Below are positions 36,940 to 47,870 of a DNA stretch of 64,000 nucleotides, piece after piece. The DNA is from Gordionus sp. m RMFG-2023 (Eukaryota; Nematomorpha; Gordioida; Chordodea; Parachordodidae). The stretch is from the NCBI RefSeq assembly GCF_954871325.1, contig NC_088776.1, positions 44,534,569 through 44,598,568 of the forward strand. Direction: 5' to 3'. The stretch's first letter is position 1; every line of letters starts with the position of its first letter. The notes beneath the pieces were generated by a model. It saw only the letters and a program-made list of their open reading frames with translations, had not been told where the DNA came from and did not search any database. Position numbers and translations under genes: made by a program.

Positions 36940-38102
36940 TTTAAGTTTAGAGCCAAGACGTCTCTTATTGATTGTTTGGCCAATACTATTTGTATTTGCC
37001 TTATGTTTTCCCTTTGTGAGACTCAGCCAGGTTAGTGCTTCGGGTATCATATTTTTTTTTGTAATTTTTTATCACATGCCTTATGCTGTATTGTTTTTTT
37101 TAGGGTTGACTGGGCAGGGGTGTGTTTAGAGATCCCCCACAGTTTGGCTTTCAAAATTAGTTTGGAATAGAGTACCCACTGAGTTGTCGGAGAAACCTAT
37201 TTACAAACACCTGTATTTATTTTGGTTAAGGTTTTGTTAATGTCCCAAGTGTCGCTGCCATAGAGGAGGATTGGGATAACTGTATAATCGAATATTTGCA
37301 GCCTGGTCTTAAATGAAATCTCTGGCGGTTCATAGCTTATGATATTTGCTAAATGTGATCTTGGCATTCCTTAGTCTAGCCTCGATTTCTTCATTTGTTT
37401 TGCCTTTTGTCTATCAAAATTCTGAAGTATCATTACCATCTTTAACACGTTTGAGTCAAGGGTAGTTATTTATTTGTGCTTCGGGGGTTGGCATATTCAC
37501 GGTTTTGTTGAAATTTTTGTCTAAACCGGCGCATTTACGGTGGGTACCAAAACTTATCAGAAGACGATTGTTCGCCCTGAATGTGATCTTGGCGTTCCTT
37601 AGTCTATCAAAATTCTGAGGTATTTAATACCATCTTTAACATATTTGAGTCAAGGGTAAAGTCATCTATTTGTGCTTCGGGGGTTGGTATATTCTTGGTT
37701 TTGTTGAAATTTTGTCTAAACCAGCACACTTACAGTGGGTACCTAAACTTGTCAGAAGTCGATTGTTCGCCTTAGATTTGGTGATCAGGACCAGGTCATC
37801 TGCGTAGGAAATGATTCTCAGGTTGCAAGTTGCTGGAACATTTATGGTACTTATGGTGTCTTTTATGATTTTGGTTATGACGATAATGAAGAGGATGAGG
37901 GAGACACAGCCCTGCTTAACCCCTCTTTTGAACCTGAAGAAGGGTGATTTTAATTGTTCTGGCTGAATCCTGGCGTGGAGTTATTGTAATGATATTTGTA
38001 AACTTTTATTTTATTATGGTCCCCACTTTCCCACAAGATATTCCAACATCGTGCCTGACGCTCTCTATCGCTTTCTTAAATTCTACAAAGATAAGGATGC
38101 AT
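36940..38102 (-). pseudogene. LINE reverse transcriptase, 3' part (minus strand)
   Basis: Read on the minus strand, 38099-37990 gives CILIFVEFKKAIESVRHD (motif A of reverse transcriptase). About 37925-37785 gives KRGVKQGCVSLILF and then NLRIISYADDLVLIT, the YADD catalytic motif. Further on, YGSDTWDI near 37260 matches the post-polymerase YGxExW motif of several LINE clades. Motif A has Glu where the catalytic Asp is expected, and Glu again at the following conserved Asp, so the enzyme is dead. A block of about 200 bp after YADD is tandemly duplicated (37352-37578, 37579-37773). Clade not resolved. Confidence 0.8.
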
Positions 38103-38107
38103 GGTAG

Positions 38108-38517
38108 GGTCACAATTGAAGGATTTGTCATTGTGAATCAGAGCCTAAATATAAAAAGAAACATATACTAAAATTATAGTTGAATCCTTTATTAAATAAT
38201 AATAAATATAATTTAATACAAGGTGAAAAACATAATCAAAATAAAAGAAAAATTAAAATTAATATAAAAAAGAAAATTAAAAAGTAAATTTAAGTTAAAA
38301 ATAATAATTTAATCATCCTTTTTCGCATCATAATTTCTCCATTATATATCCTTTTTCTTTAATCAACATTTGCATAGTCTCAATTTGTACCGAGATTTAA
38401 TTCTTTTTTCTTGAGTAGATTTGAATATCTTTCGGCTTCGTAATTTTGTTTAAAAGTAATTGCCTGTCTGGCATTTTTCTTAATCTAGTAAATTTGCATG
38501 TTACCACAATTACAACA
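38108..38517 (-). repeat. LTR copy (410 bp)
   Basis: Matches 40741-41138 nearly base for base, with a few single-base and short length differences. It would be the 3' LTR if the element runs on the minus strand. Confidence 0.8.
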
Positions 38518-39724
38518 CCTTTCCACTTAGATTAGTCCCACCATTCTGCGAATGATCTCCTTTCTTCCGATTTTGACTTTACTGATCTTGTTTCTCCACC
38601 GAATCTATTTGTTTTAATCTTTAATGTCTTCTAGTTTCTAACGACGTCTAATATTCTTCACTTCTAAGGACTGTTTGTATCCGATTACAATCTGAAATTC
38701 TTGATTCCTTCTGTTTCTTGTCAACTCCTTGTAAACGATTATCTCTTGATCTCTATAGGCCATTGACGAACTCGATACTTCTGTTATCATGATTCCCGAC
38801 ACATTCTTCTAGCTCTTTTAATTATATTTCGTTTTAATCCCAAATTATCCTAGTCTTTGCTTGTTTCTAACGGTTTCTGGTAACTAATGACGGTAAACGA
38901 CTGACGATAATTTGTCTGCGAGTAACGATTGTTTCCACGAATTCCTTTCTCTATGATCATCAACTTTCGTATCTAAGACTAAAGTTTCCGTCGACACTTG
39001 GCTATATTGGTCAGCGATTAACGACTGCAGCTCGAACGTCTTGACCCTTTGTTCTATCTAGTCGCTTGTCTTTGAAGTTCTAGGCATCTAATTCTTGTGA
39101 CGGTATAGATCTTACGACAGTTCCTAGATATCGACTTTGTCTTTATTCTCACTTGATCTTGGTCTCACCGCTTCAGATCGCATCTAATCTACTTCGACCT
39201 AAAATAATCTAACCCTTTATAACTTCTGAAATAATTTATCCCTTTTTCTTACACATTTATTCTTAAATTTGAACTACCTAGAATATATCATCTGTTCACT
39301 CCTTCTTAAGGTTATCACCTCTAATCTAATTCTTCCTTACATAATCAATTTCTTAACTTCGAAATATTTGCTCACTTTTTCCTCTAAATTAGATCTTAAA
39401 ATAATAATATAGTCAAAATATGCTAAATAATTATATATTTATATTAACTTCTACAACCCCTTTACCCTCAATGAAGTTCAGACCCATATCTTCATTGAGT
39501 CATTTGTGGTAGTAGTCCTTTAAATCTAAATTTCTCTTGATAGTCTTGAATCTAAAAAAAATTCTAAAAATTTTTCCAAAATATAAATATATCTTTTTCT
39601 TTTTTTAAAAAAAATTGCAACTTTATTTCCTCCTACTTTATTTGGCGCTCAAGTCTTTTATTTATTTTCTTCTCTATATTGTTTATATCCTTTAATAAAA
39701 AACTGCTGAAATATATAATCTCTT

Positions 39725-39935
39725 TTCGCACACACGTTGTTGAAAAACTAATGAAGTCTAATCATTATATTTTTCATATATATGTTTGTTGAACAACCAC
39801 TGAACTCTATCATCATGGTTTTCACACCTACTTTGTTGAACAACCACTGTACTATGGTTTTCACACCCACGTTTTTGAACAATAAATGAAATCTAATCAT
39901 TAAAGTTTTCAACACATGTTGTTGAAAAACAAGGA
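39725..39935. repeat. Degenerate tandem repeat inside the LTR element
   Basis: Four imperfect units of about 50-60 bp are built around GTTGTTGAAAAACTAATGAA and TTTTCACACC(C/T)AC. They lie within the non-coding interior of the LTR element. Confidence 0.55.
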
Positions 39936-40740
39936 TATATATTTTCTAAAGCATTTCTTTCTGCTATTATTAGAATAATGTTGCATAATTGATCTCAAAT
40001 CTTATTTATGAATCAAAAAAATAAAAATCCGATCTCTAATTGAGCTCGATTGCGGCATAAATTTTCTAATGACGAAAGCCGTTTCTCTTTATGAAGATTT
40101 TTGGTTAATCTACAACCTAATATACTACATTCACATTAATCCTTGAGGCTGTTTTATCTCTCGCAGCCCTTAAAATAAAAGTTAAACGTAAATCTTCAAT
40201 AAGAATTTAATTACAACAACAACTATTCCCTAACAATAAATTTATATTCTAATCTTATTCGCCAAATGTTTAAATTATTATATCTTAGCAAACTATTAGT
40301 TTAATATTAACTTTCGCAATTTCTTTTTCTTTGTCATAGTTATTTCTAGTGATCAATTAATAATAATTTTAAAATCTAAAATATCAGTCTCTATAAGTTT
40401 CAAAATTCAAATGGTTTTTAGTTTACCAGTAACTTCTAAATATAAAATTCCTAATTATCACCTTTAAATAATTAACAAACTTCTTTATATCTTATCTACT
40501 ATGAATGCTACCTTTATAATTCTTTGTTTTTACTTTTAGATTTTATATTCTATATAAACATAATCTTATCAAAATAATCTTTCTTTTTCACTTTTATTTA
40601 CATATTTTTCTTACGTTCTTCTGGAATTTTTTTTTTGTATTAGATAACAGTTTGACACATCTCCTTGTCCCACCGTATATATTGATTTGCATTAGACTGA
40701 AAGTTGTAATGGCCCTGTCGCCTCCTCTCTCCAACACCAT

Positions 40741-41138
40741 TGTCACAATTGAAGGATTTGTCATTGTGAATCAAAACCGAAATATAAAAAGAAATATATA
40801 CTAAAATTATAGTTGAATCCTTTATTAAATAATAATTAATATAATTAAATACAGGTGAAAAACATAATCAAAATAAAAGAAAAATAAAAATTAATATAAA
40901 AAAGTAAATTTAAGTTAAAAATAATAATTTAATCATCCTTTTTCGCATCATAATTTCTCCATTATATATCCTTTTTCTTTAATCAACATTTTCATAGTCT
41001 CAATTTGTACCGAGATTTAATTCTTTTTTCTTGAGTAGATTTGAATATCTTTCGGCTTCGTAATTTTGTTTAAAAGTAATTTGCCTGTCTGGCGTTTTTC
41101 TTAATCTAGTAAATTTGCATGTTACCACAATTACAACA
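40741..41138 (-). repeat. LTR copy (398 bp)
   Basis: Partner of 38108-38517. It would be the 5' LTR in minus orientation, followed inward by the TGG-starting primer-site-like word. Confidence 0.8.
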
Positions 41139-41143
41139 GGTAG

Positions 41144-41795
41144 TTTCTACCTACAGCATTTTTGTAGGTAAATTTTTTATGATAAAATCGGCTCCTGAAT
41201 GTTTTACAAGGTCTGTAAACGCAGATGTTGTTGGTTAGATGTCTTTAGTGGAGATAAGAATCCACCCTTAAAGTACGACGAATACTTTGGAGACTATGGA
41301 GGGCGATTGCTCTATAATCGTCTAAGGTTGTAGGGTATGACTTTTTGGGGAAGTGATATAGGACCGACTTTTTCCATTTGTCCGGGGTCCTGCATGAATC
41401 CCATATTTTGGTGAATATGGCAAACAGGTATTTAGAAATTTTGTCTGACGAGGCCTTCATATGTTCTCTCCTTATGCCAGGTTTGGGGCCTTGAGGTTTT
41501 TAAGCTCACTTATAGCTTTCTTTATCTTCGCCAGTGAAAAGTTTGATGATGATGGGGAACCTAACTGGTCTGTATCCACTATCATGGATGGGATTTTGGA
41601 TTGGAAAAAATGCATGTAGTGGTCTACCCAAAATGCCAGCTGTTCCTCAGGATCTTTGTAAATATTTTTTCCTTGAAGAGCCTGTGTTGGTAACCTCCAA
41701 ACCCCTCGGTCACTGCTGAGGCTACCATCATTTTTCAGTGATTGTATAGATTCTTTGGTTTCGGCGAAAGTCATTTTTTCAGGTGTACTTTATTA
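41144..41795 (-). pseudogene. LINE reverse transcriptase, 5' part (minus strand)
   Basis: Minus-strand frames at 41774-41472 and 41460-41245 cover the linker and the start of the polymerase domain. They include LAKIKKAISELKNLKAPN, then KIWDSCRTPDKWKKSVLYHF, PKK and DDYRAIALHSLQSI. These match the ExxxAIxxLKxxKAPG...W..W..x(I/L)..(I/F)PKK...YR.I(S/A)L series of LINE polymerases. The two frames are offset, and the G of KAPG is lost. The coding sequence resumes at 38102 beyond an LTR element, so both pieces are one LINE copy. The endonuclease region upstream is missing. Confidence 0.8.
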
Positions 41796-42837
41796 TGATT
41801 CAAATTATTTTATGCGTAGAAGATATAAACTATATATTGTATCTAAAGGCCTTATAGTGATTAACGATTGTAGCACTTGTTATTGCATCGAATACTGCTA
41901 ATTCTGGTGATTTAAACAATGTCAGGGTACAATCGTTTGGTATAGTGTTGGATATTTTTTTAAAAAATCTATTAAATAGGGGGGTGGTAGTTTTTGATTT
42001 AAAAATGCAAATTATATTAATATGCTACCATTTTGTTTATAAAACATTTTATAATGTTTATTTCTTGATAAAAATAACAATAAATGCTAAAATGCCATCT
42101 ATTTTTTTCCAATTCTGACGCTGGCAATCTAAATTATTTTAAATAGGCGAAGACATTGCTTACTCTACCCCCCCCCCCTCGTCTACCGACTCGTGAATGT
42201 ACCGTTAGCATGAGTTTATATCCTGGAGAAACTTAATTGTAAAGGCAAGCAGTTATGTCGCGAGATGGGATACTTTTTAACATGAAAAGCTATCTTATAT
42301 TTGGAAAAGTGGTAAAGTTATCAGTATTCATAAAATAATTATATACTAATTGGCAACTGGAGGAAATGATGTGATAGTGCTTGATACCAAGTGGAATGAC
42401 ATTGATATTCTTATATTTATACTACATCTGTTTAAACGCCAAAGCTTACTGTAATCATCGATGTCATTTTTCATTATTTTCATATTAAGAGAGGATGTTA
42501 TGATGAGTAATATTTTTTTTTCCAAAAGCCATATTATAATAGACATTAGTATTTATATAGTTGATCTGGGACGTGGTTTCTTTTAGTTTTTGAGATTAGC
42601 TCATTAGTCATTTAAGTACACCATGTCTGTTTTCGAAAGTATTTAATAATAATTGCAGATATTTAACAGTCAATAAATATTAGAAATTAATTAAGATAAA
42701 AAAAATCATAAATAACGAAATATAATTTAACGAAAATATTACTCTTTTAAATGCACCTATCTATAACTTAAATGAATTTATTCAAATATTGCCACATTTT
42801 CATAATTTATTTTTATTTGACATTTCCTGCAATTTAG
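41796..42837. other. Intron 4, distal part
   Basis: AT-rich with a poly-C run near 42168-42178 and no supported exon or element. It ends at the exon 5 acceptor. Confidence 0.4.
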
Positions 42838-42939
42838 ATATATGGATGGAAACCCCGGCCTTACGATGACGATAAGATTCCCATCGAGGTGGGAGGTAAA
42901 TATAGGGGTAGAAACGTGGTCATTCGATGTTTCGGAGAA
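42838..42939 (+). CDS. Na+/K+-ATPase beta subunit, exon 5
   Basis: This encodes residues 186-219, starting IYGWKPRPYDDD and ending VVIRCFGE. The (I/V)xGWxPxPY motif directly after KLNK is characteristic. C216 is the first half of the third disulphide. It is phase 0 on both sides. The acceptor is AATTTAG and the donor is GAA|GTATAA. The following intron is only 117 bp. Confidence 0.92.
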
Positions 42940-43056
42940 GTATAAAAATTATTTGTACGAATGTTAAAGATATTTTTTTTATAATTAGTTTAATCAAATG
43001 TATATATACTTTAATAATTCAAATTTCTTACTTAAAATCATTTTTAACATTACAAG

Positions 43057-43308
43057 ACGGCAGCTGATAAGGAGAACATAGGTGAGCTTTCCTACTACCC
43101 TAAGGATGGTATCCCTGAAAAATATTTCCCTTACCTCAATCAGCGAGGTTACCAAACTCCCTTTGTTATGGTTCAATTTAACCAACCAGAGAGGGGTGTC
43201 CTCATTAACGTAGTATGCAAGGCTTTCGCCGGAAATATACAACATGACAAACCCAATGAGGAGGTCAAGCTTAAAGGGGCCGTTCATTTTGAACTGCTGA
43301 TTGATTGA
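43057..43308 (+). CDS. Na+/K+-ATPase beta subunit, exon 6 with stop
   Basis: This encodes residues 220-302, then TGA at 43306-43308. It includes LSYYPKDG and KYFPYLNQRGYQTPF, then VVCKAFAGNIQHD with C273, and ends AVHFELLID. The YYP..G...YFPY and C-(R/K)A(W/F)xxNI motifs fix it as the C-terminal immunoglobulin-like part of a beta subunit. C216-C273 would be the third disulphide. No N-x-S/T glycosylation sequon occurs anywhere in the assembled ectodomain, which is unusual for this family. Less AT-biased than the flanks, as expected for coding DNA. Confidence 0.94.
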   Translation, partial: TAADKENIGELSYYPKDGIPEKYFPYLNQRGYQTPFVMVQFNQPERGVLINVVCKAFAGNIQHDKPNEEVKLKGAVHFELLID

Positions 43309-43416
43309 TTGTTTGAAGGATTTATGGGACAAATTTGAAAAGGCTAAACCATCAACTCTTCTGGAACTTTTTTTGTAAATTTATAACTACCTATAATCCA
43401 CAAAACATGCGCCTAA

Positions 43417-43422
43417 AATAAA
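43417..43422 (+). terminator. Polyadenylation signal of the beta-subunit gene
   Basis: AATAAA lies 108 bases after the stop codon, a plausible distance. It is the first such hexamer downstream of exon 6. Confidence 0.5.
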
Positions 43423-44190
43423 ATTAAAATAATTGTGAATATATTTTATATAATAAGGTAAAATCACCTGTTTAAAGAAAAATGTGAATTTACTTTACGT
43501 ATGATATTTTGAAATGTATAATTTTGTCATGCAACCACTTAATATTTGGAATTATCACAACTTTTTTAAACATGATATATAATCCAAGTCCAACATATTC
43601 CTATCGCATATTTTATTTCAAAAAAGAATTGGCTTTAAAAAATATTATAATTAATTACTTAATGATTATTATTTAAAAAAAAAATATTTTTATCGTTTAT
43701 TGTCATATTAATCAACTAAGTTAAAAAAAAAGATATTAATATGCGTCATCATAACTGATTTGGTTATTTGTCAAATAAATATGTGTTAATAAAAAAAAAT
43801 ATTACATTTTTGGGCTAAAATAATTAATTCCTAATGACAATTTTTACTCCAATTTTGGCTAACTAAATTTCGGAAATCATATATTTTATTCAAATAGATA
43901 AAAAAAATTTACTTGTATGATCCCTTAATTTTAATTTTTTTTAATTTTTCATTATTTTATTTCTAACTTTTTGCCATTTTTAATCTTTATTTTTCTTATC
44001 TTTTCTCAGATAAATTAAACGGAAAAAATGATGTAAATAATTTAAAGAGTTTCAATTTTTTGTCATTCATTCTATTTAATGAGTTTATCTTTTAAAAAAT
44101 ATTTTTTTTGTTTTAAAAAATTATGAAGATATGAGTATAACAAGGTAAAAACATCGCTTTAAAAAAGGATATTATCATAAATATGACAAA

Positions 44191-45314
44191 ATGTTTAAAG
44201 TAAGCTATAAAACTGTGACAAATATAAAATACTCCCATCTCAAAAATGGAATAATATATAGTTTACCCAAAGGAGGCTCACGTGCACCTAAGAAATTAAA
44301 TCAAGAACAGGAAGAGTATAAAATTTTTATTTTGGGTCATTTATATGATTTATATGCTGCTTATATACATTTAATATGTTATAATTTGCATTTATTTTAT
44401 AACCATTTATATTCGTTTAATATTTTATAATTCGCATTTATTTTATAGTTTTTATATTATGCCACTTATAAATTTGGATTGCACTTTGTCTAAAAGGTTA
44501 TGTGAAATGATTAAAGAAAGATATGATGTAGAAATTAGTGATCTGCATAGGGCCTAATTTTTCAAGTCCAGCCCTGCCCGAAATTATCTAAATATAGAAA
44601 AATTTAATTTGTTTATGATTGTAAAAATAAATATACTCTACAAATAAAAAATATTGGCGCCTTGTTTAGAATTTTAAAATCTATCAATTTATTTGAAAAA
44701 AATATAACATATTTAAAAATTTAGCCCAACTCGGTCCGGCCCAAAAATGTTTAAAAAATATTAGGCCCGACCCAACCTGAACAAAAATTATTTTTTAGAC
44801 ATAGAGGTAGGGACTGGGCCGTGATTTGCAGATCTATAAAAGAAATATCTAAAAATACTATATCAAGGTTAAAATAAATAAATAGGCTATTAAAAATATT
44901 CAAGGGATAAATACACTGCTCTCACGATTGCTAGAATATTCAGATTCGAGATACTTGATGGCCTCTGCAGCGCTTCCACTTTATCAACTTTGTAAATTGA
45001 ATTCTAAATCATTTTAAAGAAAGCAATATGATTTTTGTGATGGATAATGTTTCATTTCATCATAACCATACAATTAGAGAATCGATGGAAAGAAGAGGGC
45101 ATACAATAAAATATTTACCACCATTCCCTCTTTATAAAATCATTGAAAATGCGTTTTTCCAATTGAAGGATTTTGTAAGAAATCAAAGTTTTAACGACTA
45201 GGAAAAATTAATTCGTTTTATAGAACATCGAACTGAGGAGTATGCAAAGAATTATTTTAGATATATGGAGACCTATATTCCAAAATGTAGAAGTGGGCAA
45301 ATTATCAATAATTA
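44191..45314 (+). pseudogene. Tc1/mariner/IS630-type transposase, broken
   Basis: The N-terminal part (44191-44320) reads FKVSYKTVTNIKYSHLKNG, then LPKGGSRAPKKLNQEQ. This is a helix-turn-helix followed by the GG(S/D)R...KL..EQ linker of this superfamily. After a small AT-rich insertion the second domain continues (RLCEMIKERYDVEI), is split by the MITE, and resumes (SKNTISRLK). About 45022-45190 reads MIFVMDNVSFHHNHTIRESM, then HTIKYLPPFPLYKIIENAFF, covering the second Asp (MDN) and the Glu (IEN) of the DDE triad. The stretch that should hold the first Asp is degraded. Several stops are present, so it is inactive. Confidence 0.75.
44536..44838. mobile_element. 303-bp hAT-type MITE (GGCCC family)
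   Basis: The termini TAGTGATCTGCATAGGGCC (left) and TATAGATCTGCAAATCACGG (right, read backward) are inverted repeats. The flanks GTAGAAAT and AAAGAAAT agree at 6 of 8 positions, consistent with an aged 8-bp target duplication. Excising it restores the transposase reading DVEI-SKNTISRLK, which confirms the borders. It is a sibling of 63141-63488. Confidence 0.75.
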
Positions 45315-45659
45315 ATATAAATTTTTCGTTTTTACTATATAATACCTATATAAACATCGTAATTGTAATGAAATAATTGGATATGCAAAATATATTTAAA
45401 AAATTTAATTGCTAAAGGTGAAAAAAATCAAAAAATTGTTATGTAGGATGGAAATAGTCATAAAAATAGAGAAATAGATAAATATGACGGAAAAAAATTA
45501 TTTTTAAAAAGAAGAAAATGAATGATAAAAATAGAAGAAAAAAATTGATGAAAGATAAGAAAAATAAAGATTAAAAATCACTTAAAGAGCTGTAAAAAGT
45601 TGGAAATAAAATAAGAAAGAAAAGTTAAAAAAAACTAAAAATTGACGAGTAAAACTAAT

Positions 45660-46735
45660 TTTTTTAAAGAAATAGCTATTCCTTTTTTGATTGACACTTT
45701 TCCTACTTTCGAATTTTTCCTTTTATGATCAACGCTTTTCCTTTTTTGATTGGGACATTTCCTTATTTTGGATGGGAAGCTATGTATTTAAATTTTATGA
45801 ATAAATTATTATATTTATTTTAACATTGTACCTAAGGTAAATTATAATATTAACACTAACTTTAAATAATGAATTTATAGGGAATAATTAAGTTATTCCC
45901 TTGTTTAATTACTAACTTATTTAGAACACTAAGCAGTAAAATAAATTCTGATAACTGGAGATTGAATATTCAGAAAAATATATGCCAATCAGGTGAATCA
46001 TATTTTAACAGAAGGCTGTAGAGTTAAAAAATGCAATACCTGCAGGTATAAATTTTCATGAATATAATAGAAAAACAATACACAAAGATTTTTGCTATTA
46101 CCCAAGAAAAAGAGTAAATTTTTCATTTAAATGTAATTAGGTGTGAAAAAAAGAACAGGGCCAAAATCAATAATTCCTTAAAATTTTACTTATAAATATT
46201 TCTTATATAATTTTGATACTTTTTGTGAATCTGTTTTATCACAATCACAACTTCCTATAGCAATTTACTATTTATTTTTTCCAATTTTATTATATTATTC
46301 CCTAAGGCAATTGGCGTAACTGAAATCGTATTCTTATTTTTTACTTAAAATTTTAAGTTAAACTATTTTTTTATTTTACCTTAAATTAATTTTTATCTTT
46401 CAAATAATTTACATTAACTATTTTTGATTTTAAATCAATTTAACACGTTTATGTTATAACCTCTTGTAACATCATGATACAAATTTATATATATATTTAG
46501 AACAAATTTTTATATTTAAGAAAAGATATGAATGTAGTTTTATATATGATAAATTATGTAGAAAAGACTTAATAAATAATTAAATGAATGAAATAAAAAT
46601 CGACAATACCAAAATAAGAGTTTGTAAAGTATTCTTCTTAAACCCTTATATATATATATATATCATGCCATTTCATACTTTTTTAATAATAAAAGAAATG
46701 AAATGTACAATTTCAATAGAATATAAAAGAGAGAA
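45660..46735. other. AT-rich sequence with a short degenerate repeat
   Basis: 45668-45775 holds three imperfect units of about 35 bp around TTCCTTTTTTGATTG. The rest is featureless and AT-rich, with a TA microsatellite near 46648-46662. Confidence 0.4.
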
Positions 46736-47195
46736 CTTTCCCCTATAAAATGCTTTCACGACAAAAAAATAATTTTTTGAACCGGAAACGTAAAAAAATG
46801 CATCTAAGCGGTTTTGGATAGAGAATTAAATTCTTAGTTTAATGATAAAATTATATTTAAAATTACGTTTAAGATGTTAGCCTTTCCCCTATAAAATGCT
46901 TTCGCGACAAAAATATTATTTTTTGAACCGAAAACGTAAAAAAATACATCCAAGCGGTTTTGGATAGAGAATTATATTCTGAGTTCAATGATATAATAAT
47001 ATTCAAAATTACGTTTAAGATGTTAGCCTTTCCCCTATAAAATGCTTTCGCGACAAAAATATTATTTTTTGAACCGGAAACGTAAAAAATACATCTAAGC
47101 GGTTTTAGATAGAGAATTATATTCTGATTTCAATGATTTAATTATAATCAAAATTACGTTGAAGATGTTAGCCTATCCCCTCAAATGCTTTCTCA
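46736..47195. repeat. Tandem repeat, three units of about 147 bp
   Basis: Units begin TTTCCCCTATAAAATGCTTT at about 46738, 46881 and 47029, with a broken fourth start near 47172. Each contains GAACCGGAAACGT and AAGCGGTTTTGGATAGAGAA. GATAGAGAA is reminiscent of the TATAGAGAA arrays that start 170 bp further on. Confidence 0.75.
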
Positions 47196-47375
47196 ATTAA
47201 AAATACCTTAAAAAATTTATATTTCTTATTTACTTCTTTATCAAGTAATTACAATATATTTATACTTACTTAATATATAAAATCATAAGCAAATATTAAT
47301 TTAATTAAAAATATTAATTTTTAAAAACCGCAAATTATTTCAAAGAATTAGTAAAAAAAATTGGGTTCCACGTCT

Positions 47376-47870
47376 TTATAGAGAAACCATTATAGAGAAT
47401 GTATTTTATAGAGAAACATTTATAGAGAAATTACAGAGAATGCATTTATAGAGAATTGTTTTTTAGAGAATGTAGTTTATAGAGAATGTTTTATAGAGAA
47501 TGTTTTATAGAGAATGTTTTATATAGAGAATAATTTTTATAGAGAATTAATTTATAGAGAATGATTTTATAGAGAATGTAGTTTATAGAGAATGGTTTTA
47601 TAGAGAATGTCGATTATAGAGAATGATTTTAAAGAGAATTATTTTATAGAGAAGGTCCTTAATAGAGAATGACTTCAAAGAGAATGATTTTATAGAGAAT
47701 GTTGTTTATAGAGAATGATTTTAAAGAGAATTACTTTTATAGAGAATTATTTTGTAGAGAATTACATTGTAGAGAATTATTTTGTAGAGAATTACATTGT
47801 AGAGAATTATTTTATAGAAAATTATTTTCTAGATCTTGATTTTATAGAGAATATTATATATGGGACAATT
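47376..47870 (+). repeat. TATAGAGAAT array, outer side of copy L
   Basis: About 30 units of 14-18 bp are based on TTTATAGAGAATG, with variants such as TTGTAGAGAATTAC and TTAAAGAGAAT. It starts at the terminus itself, so the terminal repeat is simply the first unit of the array. Open frames that read FVENYIVENY-type peptides arise from this array and are not genes. Confidence 0.85.

Larger units (their letters stand above)
38108..41138 (-). mobile_element. LTR element inserted in the LINE, no readable genes
   Basis: Two direct repeats, 38108-38517 and 40741-41138, are near-identical. Read on the minus strand they begin TGTTGTAATTGTGG and end with CA. The LINE target is duplicated as GGTAG at 38103-38107 and 41139-41143. 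Minus orientation is supported by a TGGTGTTGG primer-site-like word next to the 40741 side and a purine-rich AGTGGAAAGG next to the 38517 side. The 2.2-kb interior shows no open coding region, so it is either a non-autonomous LTR element or a badly broken one. The close match of its LTRs suggests it is fairly young. Superfamily not determined. Confidence 0.75.
43908..45655 (+). mobile_element. Tc1/mariner-like element with long inverted ends
   Basis: About 43908-44110 and 45440-45655 are inverted copies of each other, built of runs such as TTTTAATCTTTATTTTTCTTA and its complement, starting near TTACTTGTA. They enclose a degraded DDE transposase. Total length is 1.75 kb, or about 1.45 kb without the nested MITE. 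TA target duplications cannot be verified in this AT-rich context. Confidence 0.65.

Noticed and set aside
41534-41719. 61-codon plus-strand open frame
   Set aside because: Antisense shadow of the LINE coding region.
42994-43332. 112-codon minus-strand open frame
   Set aside because: It is the antisense shadow of exon 6 of the beta-subunit gene.
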